Positions 20,105-32,136 of a stretch of DNA of 64,000 nucleotides are shown piece after piece (the stretch's first letter is position 1; each line of letters opens with the position of its first letter). The translations under genes and the position numbers were made by a program. A model generated the notes under the pieces. That model was not told where the DNA came from. It ran no database searches and saw only the letters and a list, made by a program, of their open reading frames with translations. Source of the DNA: Nageia nagi (lineage: Eukaryota; Pinophyta); the NCBI GenBank assembly GCA_050084985.1, contig JBITNC010000001.1:61318001-61382000 (forward strand). The letters are read 5' to 3'.

Positions 20105-21330
20105 TATCAACTAAATGATAAGCCCAAATCTAAATTTTCTTTTAGTCATGTAAGGACCTAACCAGTTAGGAATGAACTTATCATAGAGCTACCATTCCAT
20201 TTCTAAAGTTTGCTAGTTTTCTTTTAAAACCAAATCTCTTATGTTGAATTCATGAGTTATATCTTTTTTTATCAAAGGCTCTTTTAATGTGATTTTGATA
20301 AGTATGTAAATGCTCTAATGCATTAACTCTTCTTTCATCTAGAAGTAGTAATTGATCTAATCTTGTTTGATGAACTGCTTCATCAGTGATATAATCTTGT
20401 AATGTGATTTGTAAAGAAGGGATTTCTATTTCTAAGGGTAATACTTCTTTGACCTCATAGACTAAGGAAAATAGGGTTGTCCCAGTAGGAGTTTGAATAC
20501 TAGTTTGATAAGCCCATAATGCATGTGGAATTCTTGCATACCAATCTCAGTGGGAGTCATAAACTATTTTTAATAGAATGCTACAAATAGTTTTATTTGT
20601 GGCTTCAACTTAATTGCTTGAGGATAATAAGGATTTGAGAAGCTTAAGTGGATATGTTATCCTTTACATAAAGCTTGAACTTCCTTGTTTTTGAAGTTTT
20701 TCCCATTATTAGTGATAATTTGGGCCGAAATTCCAAAATGACATATAATATGGTTCTATATGAATTCTAATATCTTTGGCCCTTTTGTTGAAATCATAGG
20801 AATAACTTCTACCCATTTTGTAAAATATTCTTTAGCAATTATTATAAACTTGTGACCTCCTAAGAAAATATGAGAGATTTGACCTATTAAATTTAATGCC
20901 CATCTCGATAATGGCCATAATGATTGCATGGGTCATAACGTATGTTAAAGTTGATTAAATAGATTTGCATGTTGTTGATAATTAACATATTTTTTAACAT
21001 ATTCCATGCAATCACATTCCATAGTAGGCCTATAATATCCCATATGCATTAATTATTTCATGATTGTAGAGCCACTAAAATGTCCTCCATAAATTCTTTC
21101 AAGTGCACATGAAATAGCAATTTGTGAATCAACCCAATCTTAACATCTGAGTAATATTCTATCAAAACCCCTATGGTATAGGACATATCCTATCATGTAG
21201 AGTGAAAAGCTTTTATTTTGAATGCTTTCTAAGATGATTTTGTTAAGTCTTTAGGTAATACCCCATCTCTTAAGAACTTGAACAACTATGTATGCTATAA
21301 ACTTTTGTCTCATATTGCAATGTATAAGAC
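20105..21330 (-). pseudogene. Giant element copy A integrase
   Basis: Reading minus: the zinc region has GGHFSG and DCMEYVKKYVNYQQHAN, where active Tat integrases have KKCxxCQxHAN, so both Cys are Tyr. The core has RWALNLIGQISH (catalytic Asp now Asn), GGHKFIIIAKEYFTKWVE and IITNNGKNF (second Asp now Asn). PYYPQ follows, then VEATNK in a shifted frame, so the Glu survives but out of frame. The C-terminal part resembles NWxGPY...DMEG near 20105-20230. It is dead; all four residue changes I can assign are G-to-A on the coding strand. Confidence 0.82.
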
Positions 21331-21593
21331 TACATGTTCAAGTTCATTTGATTCTATTGAGAATTGAACAATTTGAATGATTTCAATAGGGAATATTTTT
21401 TTATCAGGGTTTGCAAGCATTAGAGATTCGATGGAGGCCATAGCATCAACAAACCTACTAGTTTATCATGATGCTACTTCTAAATCATATTTTTTGAAAG
21501 ATAATAATATATTTTTTACTAATGTCATATTTTTGTATCAAAGGTTCCTTACATTATAAGATCTCTTTGAATTTATTTATGATTAAAAATGAA

Positions 21594-22380
21594 TCACCAA
21601 TAAAATTTTACCCTTTTTAGTTTTAATTTTATAGCAGTTTTGATAGCTAAGATTAAGGCTTCATACTTGGCATTATTATTTGTACAAGGAAAAATAAGTT
21701 TAGATGAATAAGGTATGGGAACTCCTTGTGATGTAACAAAAACAACATTAGCACCCCCACTTTTCTCACATCTTGACCCATCAAAATATATTACCATATC
21801 CCAAACTTCTTTAAATTCTATGGGAATTTCCATTTCATCTAATTGAAATACATGTTCATCTAGTAATTCTATGATGAGTGGATTATCATTGGATAATGGT
21901 GCCTCGGTAAGGTAATTAGCAATGATTTGTTCTTTAATTGATTTTTGACTTATGAAAAATAAGTCAAATTCAGTTAGATGCATGATCCATTTAGATGTCC
22001 TTGCAATTTGATGAGTTTTATTCATTATGTATTTCAAAAGATCTGCTTTAGCAATTACATACATGGTATGGTTTAACATATAATGTCTTAATTTTTTTGT
22101 TTATGAACACTATTTCTAGACACAAATTTTCCAAACACATATATTTAATCTCATAACCAACTAAAGTTTGATTAAGATAATAAATTGCTTGTTCTTTATT
22201 ATTATCATTCTTTTGAGAAAGCATGGTTCCTAAGGATGCTTTTGTCACTAATATATATATCAAGAATGGTTCTCTAGGCTTAGGTGGTACTAGAACAAGT
22301 GGTTAAGGAAGATAGCATTTAATCTCATCAAAAGCCTCTTATTGTTCATTGCCCTAATCAAAGATAATACCCTTCTTTAA
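21594..22380 (-). pseudogene. Giant element copy A RNase H and second (archaeal-type) RNase H
   Basis: The piece 22048-22263 is the Ty3-type RNase H (TKASLGTMLSQKND, QAIYYLNQTLVGYEIKY). The next open piece, 21594-22079, passes through the tether (KWIMHLTEFDLFFISQKSIK) into a second RNase H. That domain has the motifs IYFDGSRCEKSGGANVVF and TNNNAKYEALILAIKTAI. A dual RNase H is the defining trait of the Tat clade. The two pieces overlap in different frames by a frameshift. Confidence 0.88.
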
Positions 22381-22559
22381 AACTTTGTTAAAAGGTTTGC
22401 ACTTATCTGATAACTGAGAAATGAAAAATCTTATGGCCTACAACTTACCTTGTGGGCTTTGTAGTTGTTTTATATTTGAAATGGGTGACATATTTATTAT
22501 TGCTTTTGTTTTGTTAGGATCTACTTCAATCCCTTGTCTAGAGACAATGAAACCAAATA

Positions 22560-23110
22560 ATGTTTTCGATGTTACCCCAAAAACACACTTCTTTGGGTTG
22601 AGTCAAATTTTATGTTCTAATAACCTATCAAATATTTTAATGAGTTCTTTAGGTTAATCCTTTCGTGTTTTTGATTTAGCCAGCATATCATCCACATAAT
22701 CTTCTATGATATCTTGCATATAATCATGGAAGATGTATGTCATGGCTCTTTGATAAGTAGCTCTAGCATTTTTTAATCCAAAAGGAATTACTTTGTAATA
22801 GAATGTTCTCCATGTTGTAGTAAATGTAGTTTTATGCTAGTCTTCTAATGCTACCATAATTTGATTTTACCCTAAAAACCCATCCATGAGTGAAAAAATT
22901 TCATTTCCTATGGTAGAATCAACCAAGCTATCTATGTTTGGTAAGGGAAAGTCATCCTTAGGGCATGCTTTATTTAGATCCCTAAAATCCTTGCATATTC
23001 TAATATTCCTAATAGATTTCTTAATTGGTACCATATTGGAAATCTAATCAAAGTAATCAATTGGGTGAATAAACATGGCTTCTAAAAGCTTTTGCAACTC
23101 CTCTTTTACC
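22560..23110 (-). pseudogene. Giant element copy A reverse transcriptase
   Basis: Minus-strand pieces in changing frames read FRDLNKACPKDDFPLPNID (about 22915-22990) and the catalytic box EDYVDDMLAKSK, with YVDD at 22687-22698. The Asp pair is intact. The preceding sequence resembles the P...SNMVPIKK fingers region. Stops are frequent. Family assignment to Ty3/gypsy RT is clear. Confidence 0.87.
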
Positions 23111-24804
23111 ATTAAGGCAATTGTAGGATGCATTTTTTGTAGCTTTTATTTAGCAAGTTTTACACCTTCTTTTATACCAAGATTATGCACTACTAATTTA
23201 AGATCAAGCCCAAACATATCATCATATGACTAAAAATATATTTCTTATTTTTCTTTAAGTATTATAATGAACTCTTTTCACTCATCTTTAGTAAGGGATT
23301 TTTCTAATTGAATTATTTTAGGGTTATTAGGTTTAGTACTTAAATTAATTTTGATAGTTTCTTCAATTAACATGTGAGATCCCTCTTCTAATTGGTTGGG
23401 TATCAAAATCCAATTATTATCATTAGCATTATATTCTTCATCTTTAGCTTCATACTAATCTTTTAAAGTAGTATTAATATTCAAGTTTATGGTTTGTAAG
23501 ATTATATCTATGTATTTGAAATATTGGATTGTATGTTGTTCAGGAATTAATGTAAAACCTATAGTTTCTTGATCTACTAGAAAGTATGAAGAAGAACTAC
23601 TTGAATTTTCTAAGCCTACTATCTCAAACTCATCACTTCTAGACCAATTGAAGCTTACTTGAGGCATTATATTATCACATATTTCTATAATCTCCACCAT
23701 ATTAATTGATACATTAGAGAATAACCCTCCCAATAATAATGTTTCAAACTTTATATCCTCTTGATTTGTCATCCATTTAGGTACTTCAAAAAAAAATTCA
23801 TACATTGTAGGCTCAAGTTCTAACTCAGATGTCTTAAAATTGGATACTCCTTGATTTCTATTCTTATAACCTAATCCTATCTTATCACTGGGTAGTTGGT
23901 AATGATTGTCAATAGTGTATATAGGTCCTTGTTCATACCATCCTAAACCTTGTCCTTTTCAATGACACCTATCAAAGTATCTTTGTACAAATGTTGTTAT
24001 GTTTGGTGACAAGTATTCTAGCAAATCATAAAAAGTACCTTCTTTAGATTGGGGTGAAAGAAAAATAGGTGGTTCTATAGGACCTTGATATACAAAAAGT
24101 GTTTGATTAGGTAATTTCCTCAGTAGTACTAATTTTCCTACCACACAAGGAGAATCTTTAGGTATTTCTATTTCTTAAACTATAGGAATATTAAAAGTGA
24201 CATCATCAATAACGAATTCTCCTATTTCGTAATCAGTCAATTTTATGGTCATAGGATAAATATCTATGGTTTACCTTTTGTTATACCATCATTATCTATT
24301 TTATTTATTTAATACCATCATTATCTATTTTATTTATTTAACAATATGCTTTTGTTGATGAAGTTTTGTTTACTTCATCCAACTTTCATGCTCTTTCTTC
24401 CATGTTTGCTTTTCCAAGATTGTCAATTTTATTTTCAATGATGAATCCCTATTAATCTTTGGTGTGAAAGGTATTTTAGGATCAATAAGATATTTACCCT
24501 TTAAATAACTTAGAGAAACACCTTCTTTATCAATATATGCTATTGATACCTTTTCAAGAACCATGGGCAATGTAAAATAATGAGTACAAGGTAAAGCCAT
24601 CTCTCCTGAAATATGTGTATGATTGCAATGCGATTATGGATTTTCATCACTAAGTATACAATATGCTACCCCATCTTGGATATATTTCAAACAATTATGG
24701 TAATTTGATGGGACATATTGCATGTCTCTAATCCATTGTCTTCCTAGGAGTAAGTTATATTATGTTATATATCCTTCAATAACATGTAATAATGTTTGCA
24801 TAGT
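23111..24804 (-). pseudogene. Giant element copy A protease-RT linker region
   Basis: Decayed minus-strand coding sequence contains several open stretches (23455-23805, 23959-24144, 24370-24600). These are rich in Glu, Ile and Asn, without a motif I recognise. Tat elements have a long poorly conserved linker between protease and RT, and this fits it. A 33-bp direct duplication, the units starting at about 24287 and 24320, sits at 24287-24352. Confidence 0.5.
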
Positions 24805-25214
24805 TTAAGATCCTAAAATGATGGGCAATGATATAGATCCCATCATTGAACATAAAGCATCATTAAAAGCTCTTAATTGTAAGGAAGATGCACATATGTA
24901 TGAGAAGGGAAGATTCAAATTATTATAGGTAGTTGTACAAATTATATTTATTGTAGAACCTTCATCTATTAATATTCTTTTAAAAGCCTTCCCATCTATC
25001 TTGGCTATGATGTGTAATGGGGGATCTTGATTTAGCAAACAATTTGATTGCCTAACTTCATGATCATGGAATGTAATAGTGGGTTTTTAACATGTTTTAA
25101 AATTACCCACAAATGACATAAAACTTTTGGATCATTAATATCTAATTCAATTATTTGCAACAATTGGTTCATAGCTTCTCTATGATTTTTAGATTGTTGT
25201 ACCAACTCACACAA
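24805..25214 (-). pseudogene. Giant element copy A aspartic protease
   Basis: The open piece 24805-25038 reads PPLHIIAKIDGKAFKRILID followed by EGSTINII. This matches the retropepsin active site LIDxGSxxNL, with Glu after the catalytic Asp. The helix LRAFNDALCSMMGSISLPI matches the usual VRAFDG...GxIxLPI. The piece 25032-25214 gives the upstream linker. The active-site Asp is present, but the polyprotein is interrupted on both sides. Confidence 0.8.
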
Positions 25215-25499
25215 GGAAATTTTCTATTGCGAGTTTCTTAACTGATGTTGCAAAGATCCTCTTACTAAAATCTTAGGAATTTGAGGTCTAGGTATATTTG
25301 TTTATATAATACCATCATTTGTTTAATTATTAGGAACATCAGCTTGCCTTTCTTGCATTCTTTTAGCTCTTGTAGTTATGCTTACCATAGCAACAAAGGT
25401 ATAAGCATATTGAAACCCTTTATGTGTTACTTGATTTTGATGTATTTGTGATGCTTATAGTATTTGTTTGATGTTTAGAAAGAGGATTCTAGTATATTC

Positions 25500-27529
25500 C
25501 TAGATTTTGATTAGGAATAGTCAAAGGGTTGTCTACTTGTAACCTTCCTTGGTCAATCAAATCTTGAACCTTATGTTGTAATGTTCTACATTTGCCTATA
25601 GTATGGCCCTTTTGGTGATGATATTAATAATAATCATTCTCATTATACCATTTTCTATCTCTTGTATTTGGCCTTTCAGGCCATATTTTAGGTAATACAA
25701 TCATTTGATGGTCCATTAATTTTTTTAGAATATCATACAAAGATTCATTCATAGGAATAAACTTTCTAAGGGGTGGCCTAGGTTTTCTTTATTCATTTTG
25801 GGGAGCAAGTATATTTTGTAAAAGGTTTGATTCTCCATATTTAAGATAAAAATTATATTATAAGGCATTGGTTTAGTTGATTGTTCAACTTGATTTCTAT
25901 TTCTAACATAAGGCTCTTTCATTTTACTCTTTTAATTCTCCATATTGGATCTTAACCTTTTTTACTACAATAGCTTGAGAGATTGCTTCCTCAAATATCT
26001 TGTGTTGTTAATCAGTAAGGTATAAGCCATGGGTCTTAGACAACTTTGACTAAACATTTTCACTTATTCTTGTTGTGGTAAAGTATAAGGCATGCTTGTC
26101 AAGATTACCCTCCATCTTGATATTAAATCTATAACTATCTCATCCTGAAAGTGTTGCAATCTTGTGAGATCAATTATGGAGGTTTTGTCTTTGATATTTA
26201 TCCTAAAATGTTCTAAGAATAAATTAGCCAATTGCACATATTTTTTGATACTATGTTCTATTAGGTTTTTGTACCAATCCATTGCTTGTCCAACAAGTAT
26301 CATAGGAAAGATACGTAACATCAAAGTGTCATTGTTGAAAATTACATAATTTGAATATTTAAAATCTAGATGTTCTTTACAATCCTTTCCTTTGAAAGAT
26401 TCAATTTTCAAAATCTCAAATTTGAAAGGGATATCAATCTTAGGAACACTAACATGTATGGACTCATTGCAAATATTCTCATAAGAGATTCTATGCTTAG
26501 TTTGTTGGCATAACATTCTCTCAATCTCTACTAAACTTTTATCAAAATCATTAGTCAATTGCATGGAAACAATAGGATAAATATCTTTCCTATAATCTTC
26601 CCTTTGTTTGTTTGTTGAAAATGATTGATAAATTTTTTCAAATAGCATTTGATTACCATAATAATTTTTATTAAATGGTGGAGTAGGGGGGGATGGTTGA
26701 TGTGAAGGCAATTATCGTTGCTCCTATTGATATAAAGGTGTAAGAGTATTATTTCTTTGAACTTCATGTCTAGACTGAGGTTCTAGGTTGGTTCAATTTT
26801 TGTTTATTTGGATTGTATAAAATAATTTTTTGGTTATTTTAAAGTTGTTCTTGATTTTGATTTGACCCAAACACGTACAATGGTATTTCTCCTACCTTAT
26901 ATCTTAAAGGATCAAGATTTCTCCTATGTCTTTGTTCAAGGATCCTGTGACAAGTTCTTGGGGTAGTATAAGTAGTACTAGGATCCACATAACTCATGGT
27001 AGAAGAAATGTAACTAGTCCTAGGGCTAGATGTATTAGTTTTTAAAATATAATAAGCATCATTATACACCCTATCATTGCTTCTTGATTCAGATGTGGGA
27101 TTAGAGATGGTAGAAGGAGTATAATCATCTCATCTTACATAGGATTGAACAAGATGTCCATCCGATAGATAACATGTGATGTTATCATATTTTGATTTAA
27201 AATAACCTTTTTGTAAGATGGCATAAGCTGAATGAATTCACAATGGACTAGTAGACTTCGAGATGACTTCTTCCTCATTACCTATTGGTGTACCTTTTGC
27301 TAGATAAGTTAGGTCTAGGGGAAGACTATGAGCATGATAAGAATGAAGAATCCTTAACTGAGTTAAACATTATCTTACTTCCTTTAAGGTATCTTCTATT
27401 TCTTGAGGATTTCCTCTACTTGATATTTCTCTACTAGATCAAGAGACCTATGACTAGGTTGTTCCTCTTGATAGATTCATCATATAGCTCTTGTCATTGA
27501 TGAGCCATTTGAGAATGGGTATTAACCAT
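25500..27529 (-). pseudogene. Giant element copy A gag
   Basis: A start at the ATG ending at 27529 (MVNTHSQMAHQ) is suggested by frame content; stops follow. The capsid core is open at 26064-26711 (IESFKGKDCKEHLDFKYSNY, GQAMDWYKNLIEHSIKKYVQ, LTRLQHFQDE), a clear Retrotrans_gag domain. At 25530-25640 lies YHHQKGHTIGKCRTLQHKVQ followed by DLIDQGRL, the Tat-type zinc knuckle with its usual helix (first Cys lost). The region 25641-26060 is interrupted. The protein would package the element RNA; this copy cannot. Confidence 0.8.
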
Positions 27530-29460
27530 TCTCTTTTGTTATTTTTTATAACCTTACACTTTTTGATTTTTTTTGGTCTTGATTTTTGATTAAGCAAGGA
27601 AAATACAACATACATTGTACATAGCAATTATATTTTACTTTTTGCTTTTATATTATCAAAAAAAAGCAAGTATATGCACAAACAACCTACTTATAACTTA
27701 CCTTTTCCATGTGATTATCTTATCTAATTTTGTTTAATAAATTGAATTATTTTTTCTTTAATAAATGATGTAAATAAATTATTTTATTTTTTGTTAATTT
27801 TCCTAGATTAATTTTTCTAGATAGGTGTTTAAACAAGGGTAGCCTGGAATCCTATAGGTAATTTATGGCAAAGTGTCAGCTTGGTATATAAGGTGGTCCC
27901 CTTAGTGTAATGGGGCTCAAGGAATGCCACTATAGACTATCTTGATAATGCAATCTAAGCATAGCCTCATTACTTATAGTCATCCAATGGAAAGTGATGA
28001 CTTTTACCCTAGAACTTAGTATTCATCTCTAGCTTTTGGCTCTACAGTTTATGGTGTAGATCGATGGGTGCACAAAGAGTATAGAATCAATGGTTAGTCA
28101 TCACCTCCAAATCATCGATGTTTATTTTAGAAAAGGTCTCATACATATATATTAAGAATAAAAAATGCATGATAACTACACCCCAACCCAACATACATAT
28201 CCTTTAGTTATATTCTATTTAGTGTAAAACAAATAATGTTTTAATTAGTGAGATCTTTATTTAACCCATAAACTTCATTTTCCATTTAGTGAGATTATTT
28301 AGCCAAGATTTAATGAAATTCATTTATTCCTTTTGAGTGCAAAAGTGATTTAGTGAAATTCTTTAGCACCTCTTCAAGTCACAATCCTTTGACCTCCTTT
28401 CAAAGTGGTAAGGTAAATAAGAAAAGTTTTAATGTGAGATAAATTTCTTTAGATGAGGTTCTTTTAATTTCCCTTTGATTCATAATCCTCAACCTCCTTT
28501 TGGAGTGGTAAGGTAGATAAGAAGGGTTTTAATGTGTAATAGATTTCCTTAAATTAGATTCTTTAACTCCTCTTTGAATTACCATCCTTCAATCTTCTTT
28601 TGAAGTAATGAGGTGGACCATCGAAGAGTAATAATGTGAATGAAAAAAACACCCACCCAGTAAATTAACCAACTTAATGTGTTTTGAGTTTACCTTTACC
28701 CCAATAAATTTATTTTATATTCATTCCATTCTTTAAGTGAAAATTCATTCCTCCTTATGAGTGAGGAAGTGACTTAGTGAAAATTCCTTAACCAATTTTA
28801 GTGATAGAGAATGAAAAAAGGAAAATTTAAAAAGTGTTAATTTACTCCTTTCCCATTATACCCCTTCTAATCACCTAATATCACCTCTTAGTGCAAAGGG
28901 AGAGCATATGTGGGTATAAAACAAAGTATTAAGTGATATTATTTGTCATTCCTAAAGCCCAAAAAGAGAAATAATTCATATAATTTATCCAAATAAAGCA
29001 AATAGACAATGCATACTCCTTAATCATACATCTAACCTTCCTCTATGCAAACTAGGTGAAAGAAATCACAAATAAAGGGTTCCTCCAATTTTTCATTTTT
29101 TAATGCCTATATTATGCTTGTAGAATTCATGACTATTGAAACTTATACCTTCTTTTTTCAAATTGATGAAGTTTTTAGATTTTCAAATAGATTCATTGGC
29201 AATTCAATATAAATTATTGGCATTTCAACTAAATTGTTGGCATTTTCAGTACATTTCCATGGCATTTCAAATACAAGTCACTAGCATTTCAAGATAAATC
29301 ACTAGCACCCGATGAAGATCACTAGCGATCACACAAATAGAAAATAAAAATAAGAAACAACCAAATCTAGTAATGATACCACCAACACAAAAGATGAAAA
29401 ATGAAATATAAATAGTAAGAGATACCCCCTGAGCCTCATTTTTCATGTAGCTTGTGTGTG
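27530..29460 (-). other. Leader (5' untranslated) region of giant element copy A
   Basis: About 1.9 kb lies between the primer site and gag on the minus strand, with no coding motif. It contains a 100-bp tandem repeat (28359-28640). Next to the primer site (29180-29300) are imperfect repeats of about 22 bp built on ttggcatttcaa and cactagca. Long leaders are usual in Ogre and Tat elements. Confidence 0.55.
28359..28640. repeat. 100-bp tandem repeat, about 2.8 copies
   Basis: Units begin ttcttt(a/t) at 28359, 28459 and 28559. They share the block (c/g)acctcctttcaaagtggtaagg and aagggttttaatgtg. Unit length is exactly 100 bp between the first two starts and between the second and third; similarity is roughly 75 percent. 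The array lies in the leader of the giant element. Confidence 0.7.
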
Positions 29461-29481
29461 AGGGACCTCGTTCTAGCACCA
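29461..29481 (-). promoter_or_regulatory. Giant element copy A primer-binding site
   Basis: The minus strand reads TGGTGCTAGAACGAGGTCCC, three bases inside the LTR terminus. It has the TGG start and position of a tRNA-primed site. I do not name the tRNA. Confidence 0.7.
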
Positions 29482-29484
29482 AAA

Positions 29485-30310
29485 TGTTTACTTGAAAATT
29501 AATCCTGCAAGCATGTAGAAACAAAAGCTACCACAACCAACAAAAACACTTTATTGATTTTTTGAATAAACCTTAGTTTTAATTATAGATTACCTTGCAA
29601 TAGAGGAATTCAATACAATGTGTAATATAGGCCTCCTAGAGGCCCTTCCTTCCTAATGTCTTCAAGCTCTAGATGTCATTTGATTGAACCTACAACAAGA
29701 ATAATTTTTGATTACTCCTTTGTGGTTATTCTTTGGCTTCTCCTGCTTTAATCAATTGCTAGTCTTGGAATCCTATGCATGTACAAACCAACAATCGATC
29801 AAACATACCTATTCATGTTTTATAATTATAATAAATAACATGAAATAAACATGTATGTGAATAAAAATAGTAAACTAAAATATACTTAATAGTCTAGCTC
29901 AAATTTAGGAGAGTAAAGTTGCATTTCATTATGTCTCCCCTCCCTTTATGGTAATAATCTTATTTATAATTTTTCTAAGGCAACATTAGTTGCTATTTTG
30001 GAAGGCAAGGTTGGATGAAAAATCTCATCTAGACTTGTCATAGATTAAATCTATGCAAGGAAAGCATAGGATCAAGGATGACTCCATCAGTTTGTTTCCT
30101 TGGGTGCCTAATTTTTCTATTTTTGCTTTGTGTTTTCTATTTACATGATCATTGGTGATTACCCATTAGGTGCTACCAATCAAGTATGATCATCAGTGAT
30201 TGTACTGAATCACAAATGATCAATATATTTTTAGCAAACTTTAATGTTTGCCTAAAGTTTTATTCCCCTCTTTCATGTAATAAAAGAGGGGTAATTTTTA
30301 GATGTCTATA
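29485..30310 (-). repeat. Giant element copy A 5' LTR
   Basis: The LTR runs from TGTTTACTTG next to the primer site to gatgtctata, where related LTRs here end gtgtctaca (one C-to-T change). At about 826 bp it aligns by eye with two parts of copy B's LTR, 53527-53945 and about 56225-56754. Its partner 3' LTR is left of the window. Confidence 0.75.
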
Positions 30311-31523
30311 TTAAGTGACACTTAATTGTAAGTATTGACCAATTTTTCATCATGGAGGTCAAGAACTGATACTTTTCTAGGACCATTGGACATTCTAACC
30401 ATTATTATTTAAAAAATTTGAAGACATGAGTCACTATAAGGAGGATGTTGGGAACAAGGAGAGTTAATTTATAACTATTTACTAAATTTGACAATGGTAT
30501 CTACACTATGGAGGCCTTAAGAGGAGATGTTGAGGTAATGTTTTCAATTACCAAAGCTAGAAGTGAAACATTGGGCATTTAGGAGGCTCTACTTACTATG
30601 AGCCTATGGAAATTCATCCATTTAAGGTGAGACAATTGGTATGTTGGACAAATTTTGAAATTTGGAATTGACTCTACACTCTTCCAACTTATGTGTATGA
30701 ACATTGAGCTTCAAGATGACACAACCCAATTCATAGTTTGTTCTTTGGGCCCATAACCCACAAGTTCAAGATGTGATTAGCTCATTCATCATAGCAAGTT
30801 TGAAATTTCAAGTTTGATTAGTTTAAGAAATTTACATTTTATTTCTTTTTACTATAAGTAAAAAGAAGAATAAGATAAAAATGATTATTTTGTTTTTAGG
30901 AGAAATAGGAGAGAAAAATATTAGGAAAATAAAAATTATTTTTACTAGGAATTTAAATTATTTATTTTGACAAGTAAAATAAAATAGGAGTGATAAGGTG
31001 TTATTTTTGGAATTTATAATTTATTATGCTCAAAAGTTTAAATTTTGGAGAGAAAGCATAATTCTACAATTTTAAATAATTTCCTAGCCCTATAAAGCCA
31101 TACATTTGGCTACCAAGAAGACACACCAAATTCAAGATCAAAATTTTGAATCCAAGCAAATGATGTTGGATGTTGGACATTAGGAGGACTTGAGGACTTA
31201 TTGAGCATTTCAAAAGAGTTCATTAGGCACCTTAAAGGATATCATCACTTGAAAACAATTCATTTGGATTTTGGTATGCTTAATTTTGAGTTTTGAAGGG
31301 ATCTCTCATCATCGTTCTCCCACTAAAAGGCATACATCCACATTTTGAGACCATAATTCAAAAACTTTGAAGCCATAATCCAAACATAGGGGTTACCTCA
31401 AATTGTTGGCAGTAGGGAATTACCATGGCATATTTAGAAAAAAATAGTGAGCAAGCTTTTCATGAGAAGCCATCTATAGTGAGAATTTATTATAAGGGAA
31501 AGGTTCATAAGCAGGAATGAAAT
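30311..31523. other. Old sequence between the giant element and TE6
   Basis: No ORF or pol motif is seen in this 1.2 kb. A TATA-like CTATAAAG at about 31090, with promoter-like surroundings, suggests a fragment of another LTR, but I found no partner. It is the insertion target of the neighbouring elements. Confidence 0.3.
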
Positions 31524-32136
31524 TATAGATAGTAAATTATGTAAATAATTTTATAAACATTAAATAATTCTACAAAGATGACACTTATTCAAATATAATG
31601 ATAGATAAATAAATAATGTGTACCTATTTATGATAAGGCAATCCTTAAGATATGGCATAGATATAATGAGGACTAGATCAAATTGGAGGTGAACATGTGA
31701 ATAATAATGAATTGTGTGAATGAGAATTTGTTGCTTCCATTTTCTATAGTTCTGGAGCATAAAGATGCATGCCATGGGTGACATACAAACTCTACAACAT
31801 GGATATCATCAAACCTATAGAAGTAAATTATGCACAAAGTATAGCATGTAATAATAGCTCAAAGCAAACAAATCTTCCAATAGGTGGTGTCAAGAGACAC
31901 TATAAGTATGATGTATAGGAAAACCACCTATCAAAGAGATCCAATAGGGATTTCAACCTACAACTCTAGTATTTATAACTTGTAAGGGAATAGAAATGAG
32001 TGAAAGCTGACACATAGCAATAATATAATCATTGTTATATTCAAGATACATTAAAATATAAAACATGATAAATAATATAACATTTAATGTAACACATGGC
32101 ATTGCATTGTAATATCAACTTTATCTTAGCATTTGT
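31524..32136 (-). repeat. TE6 3' LTR, first part
   Basis: It aligns throughout with 49404-49985, for example gaagatgacact, aataggtgg(t/c)(g/a)tcaa and ttattgcattgtaatatcaac. The initial TG has become TA. A minus-strand TATA box lies at 31971-31978. TE3 interrupts it at 32137, duplicating tttgt. Confidence 0.85.

Larger units (their letters stand above)
1..30310 (-). mobile_element. Giant Tat-type Ty3/gypsy LTR retrotransposon, copy A (3' end lies outside the window; interrupted by TE1 and TE2)
   Basis: On the minus strand the order is 5' LTR (29485-30310), primer site, long leader, gag, protease, RT, RNase H, second RNase H, integrase, then ORFx. An antisense PMD gene faces ORFx. Two RNase H domains, with an archaeal-type second copy containing YFDGS and TNNNAKYEAL, mark the Tat clade. 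The assignment to one element rests on copy B. After removal of TE1 (1208-8567) and TE2 (13637-19409), segments 121-1207, 8573-13636 and 19410-19590 are collinear with 57721-64000. In copy B the same block sits directly behind an LTR end like the one at 30310. Without the nested insertions about 17 kb is visible. All coding parts carry stops and frameshifts, so the copy is dead. Confidence 0.72.
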
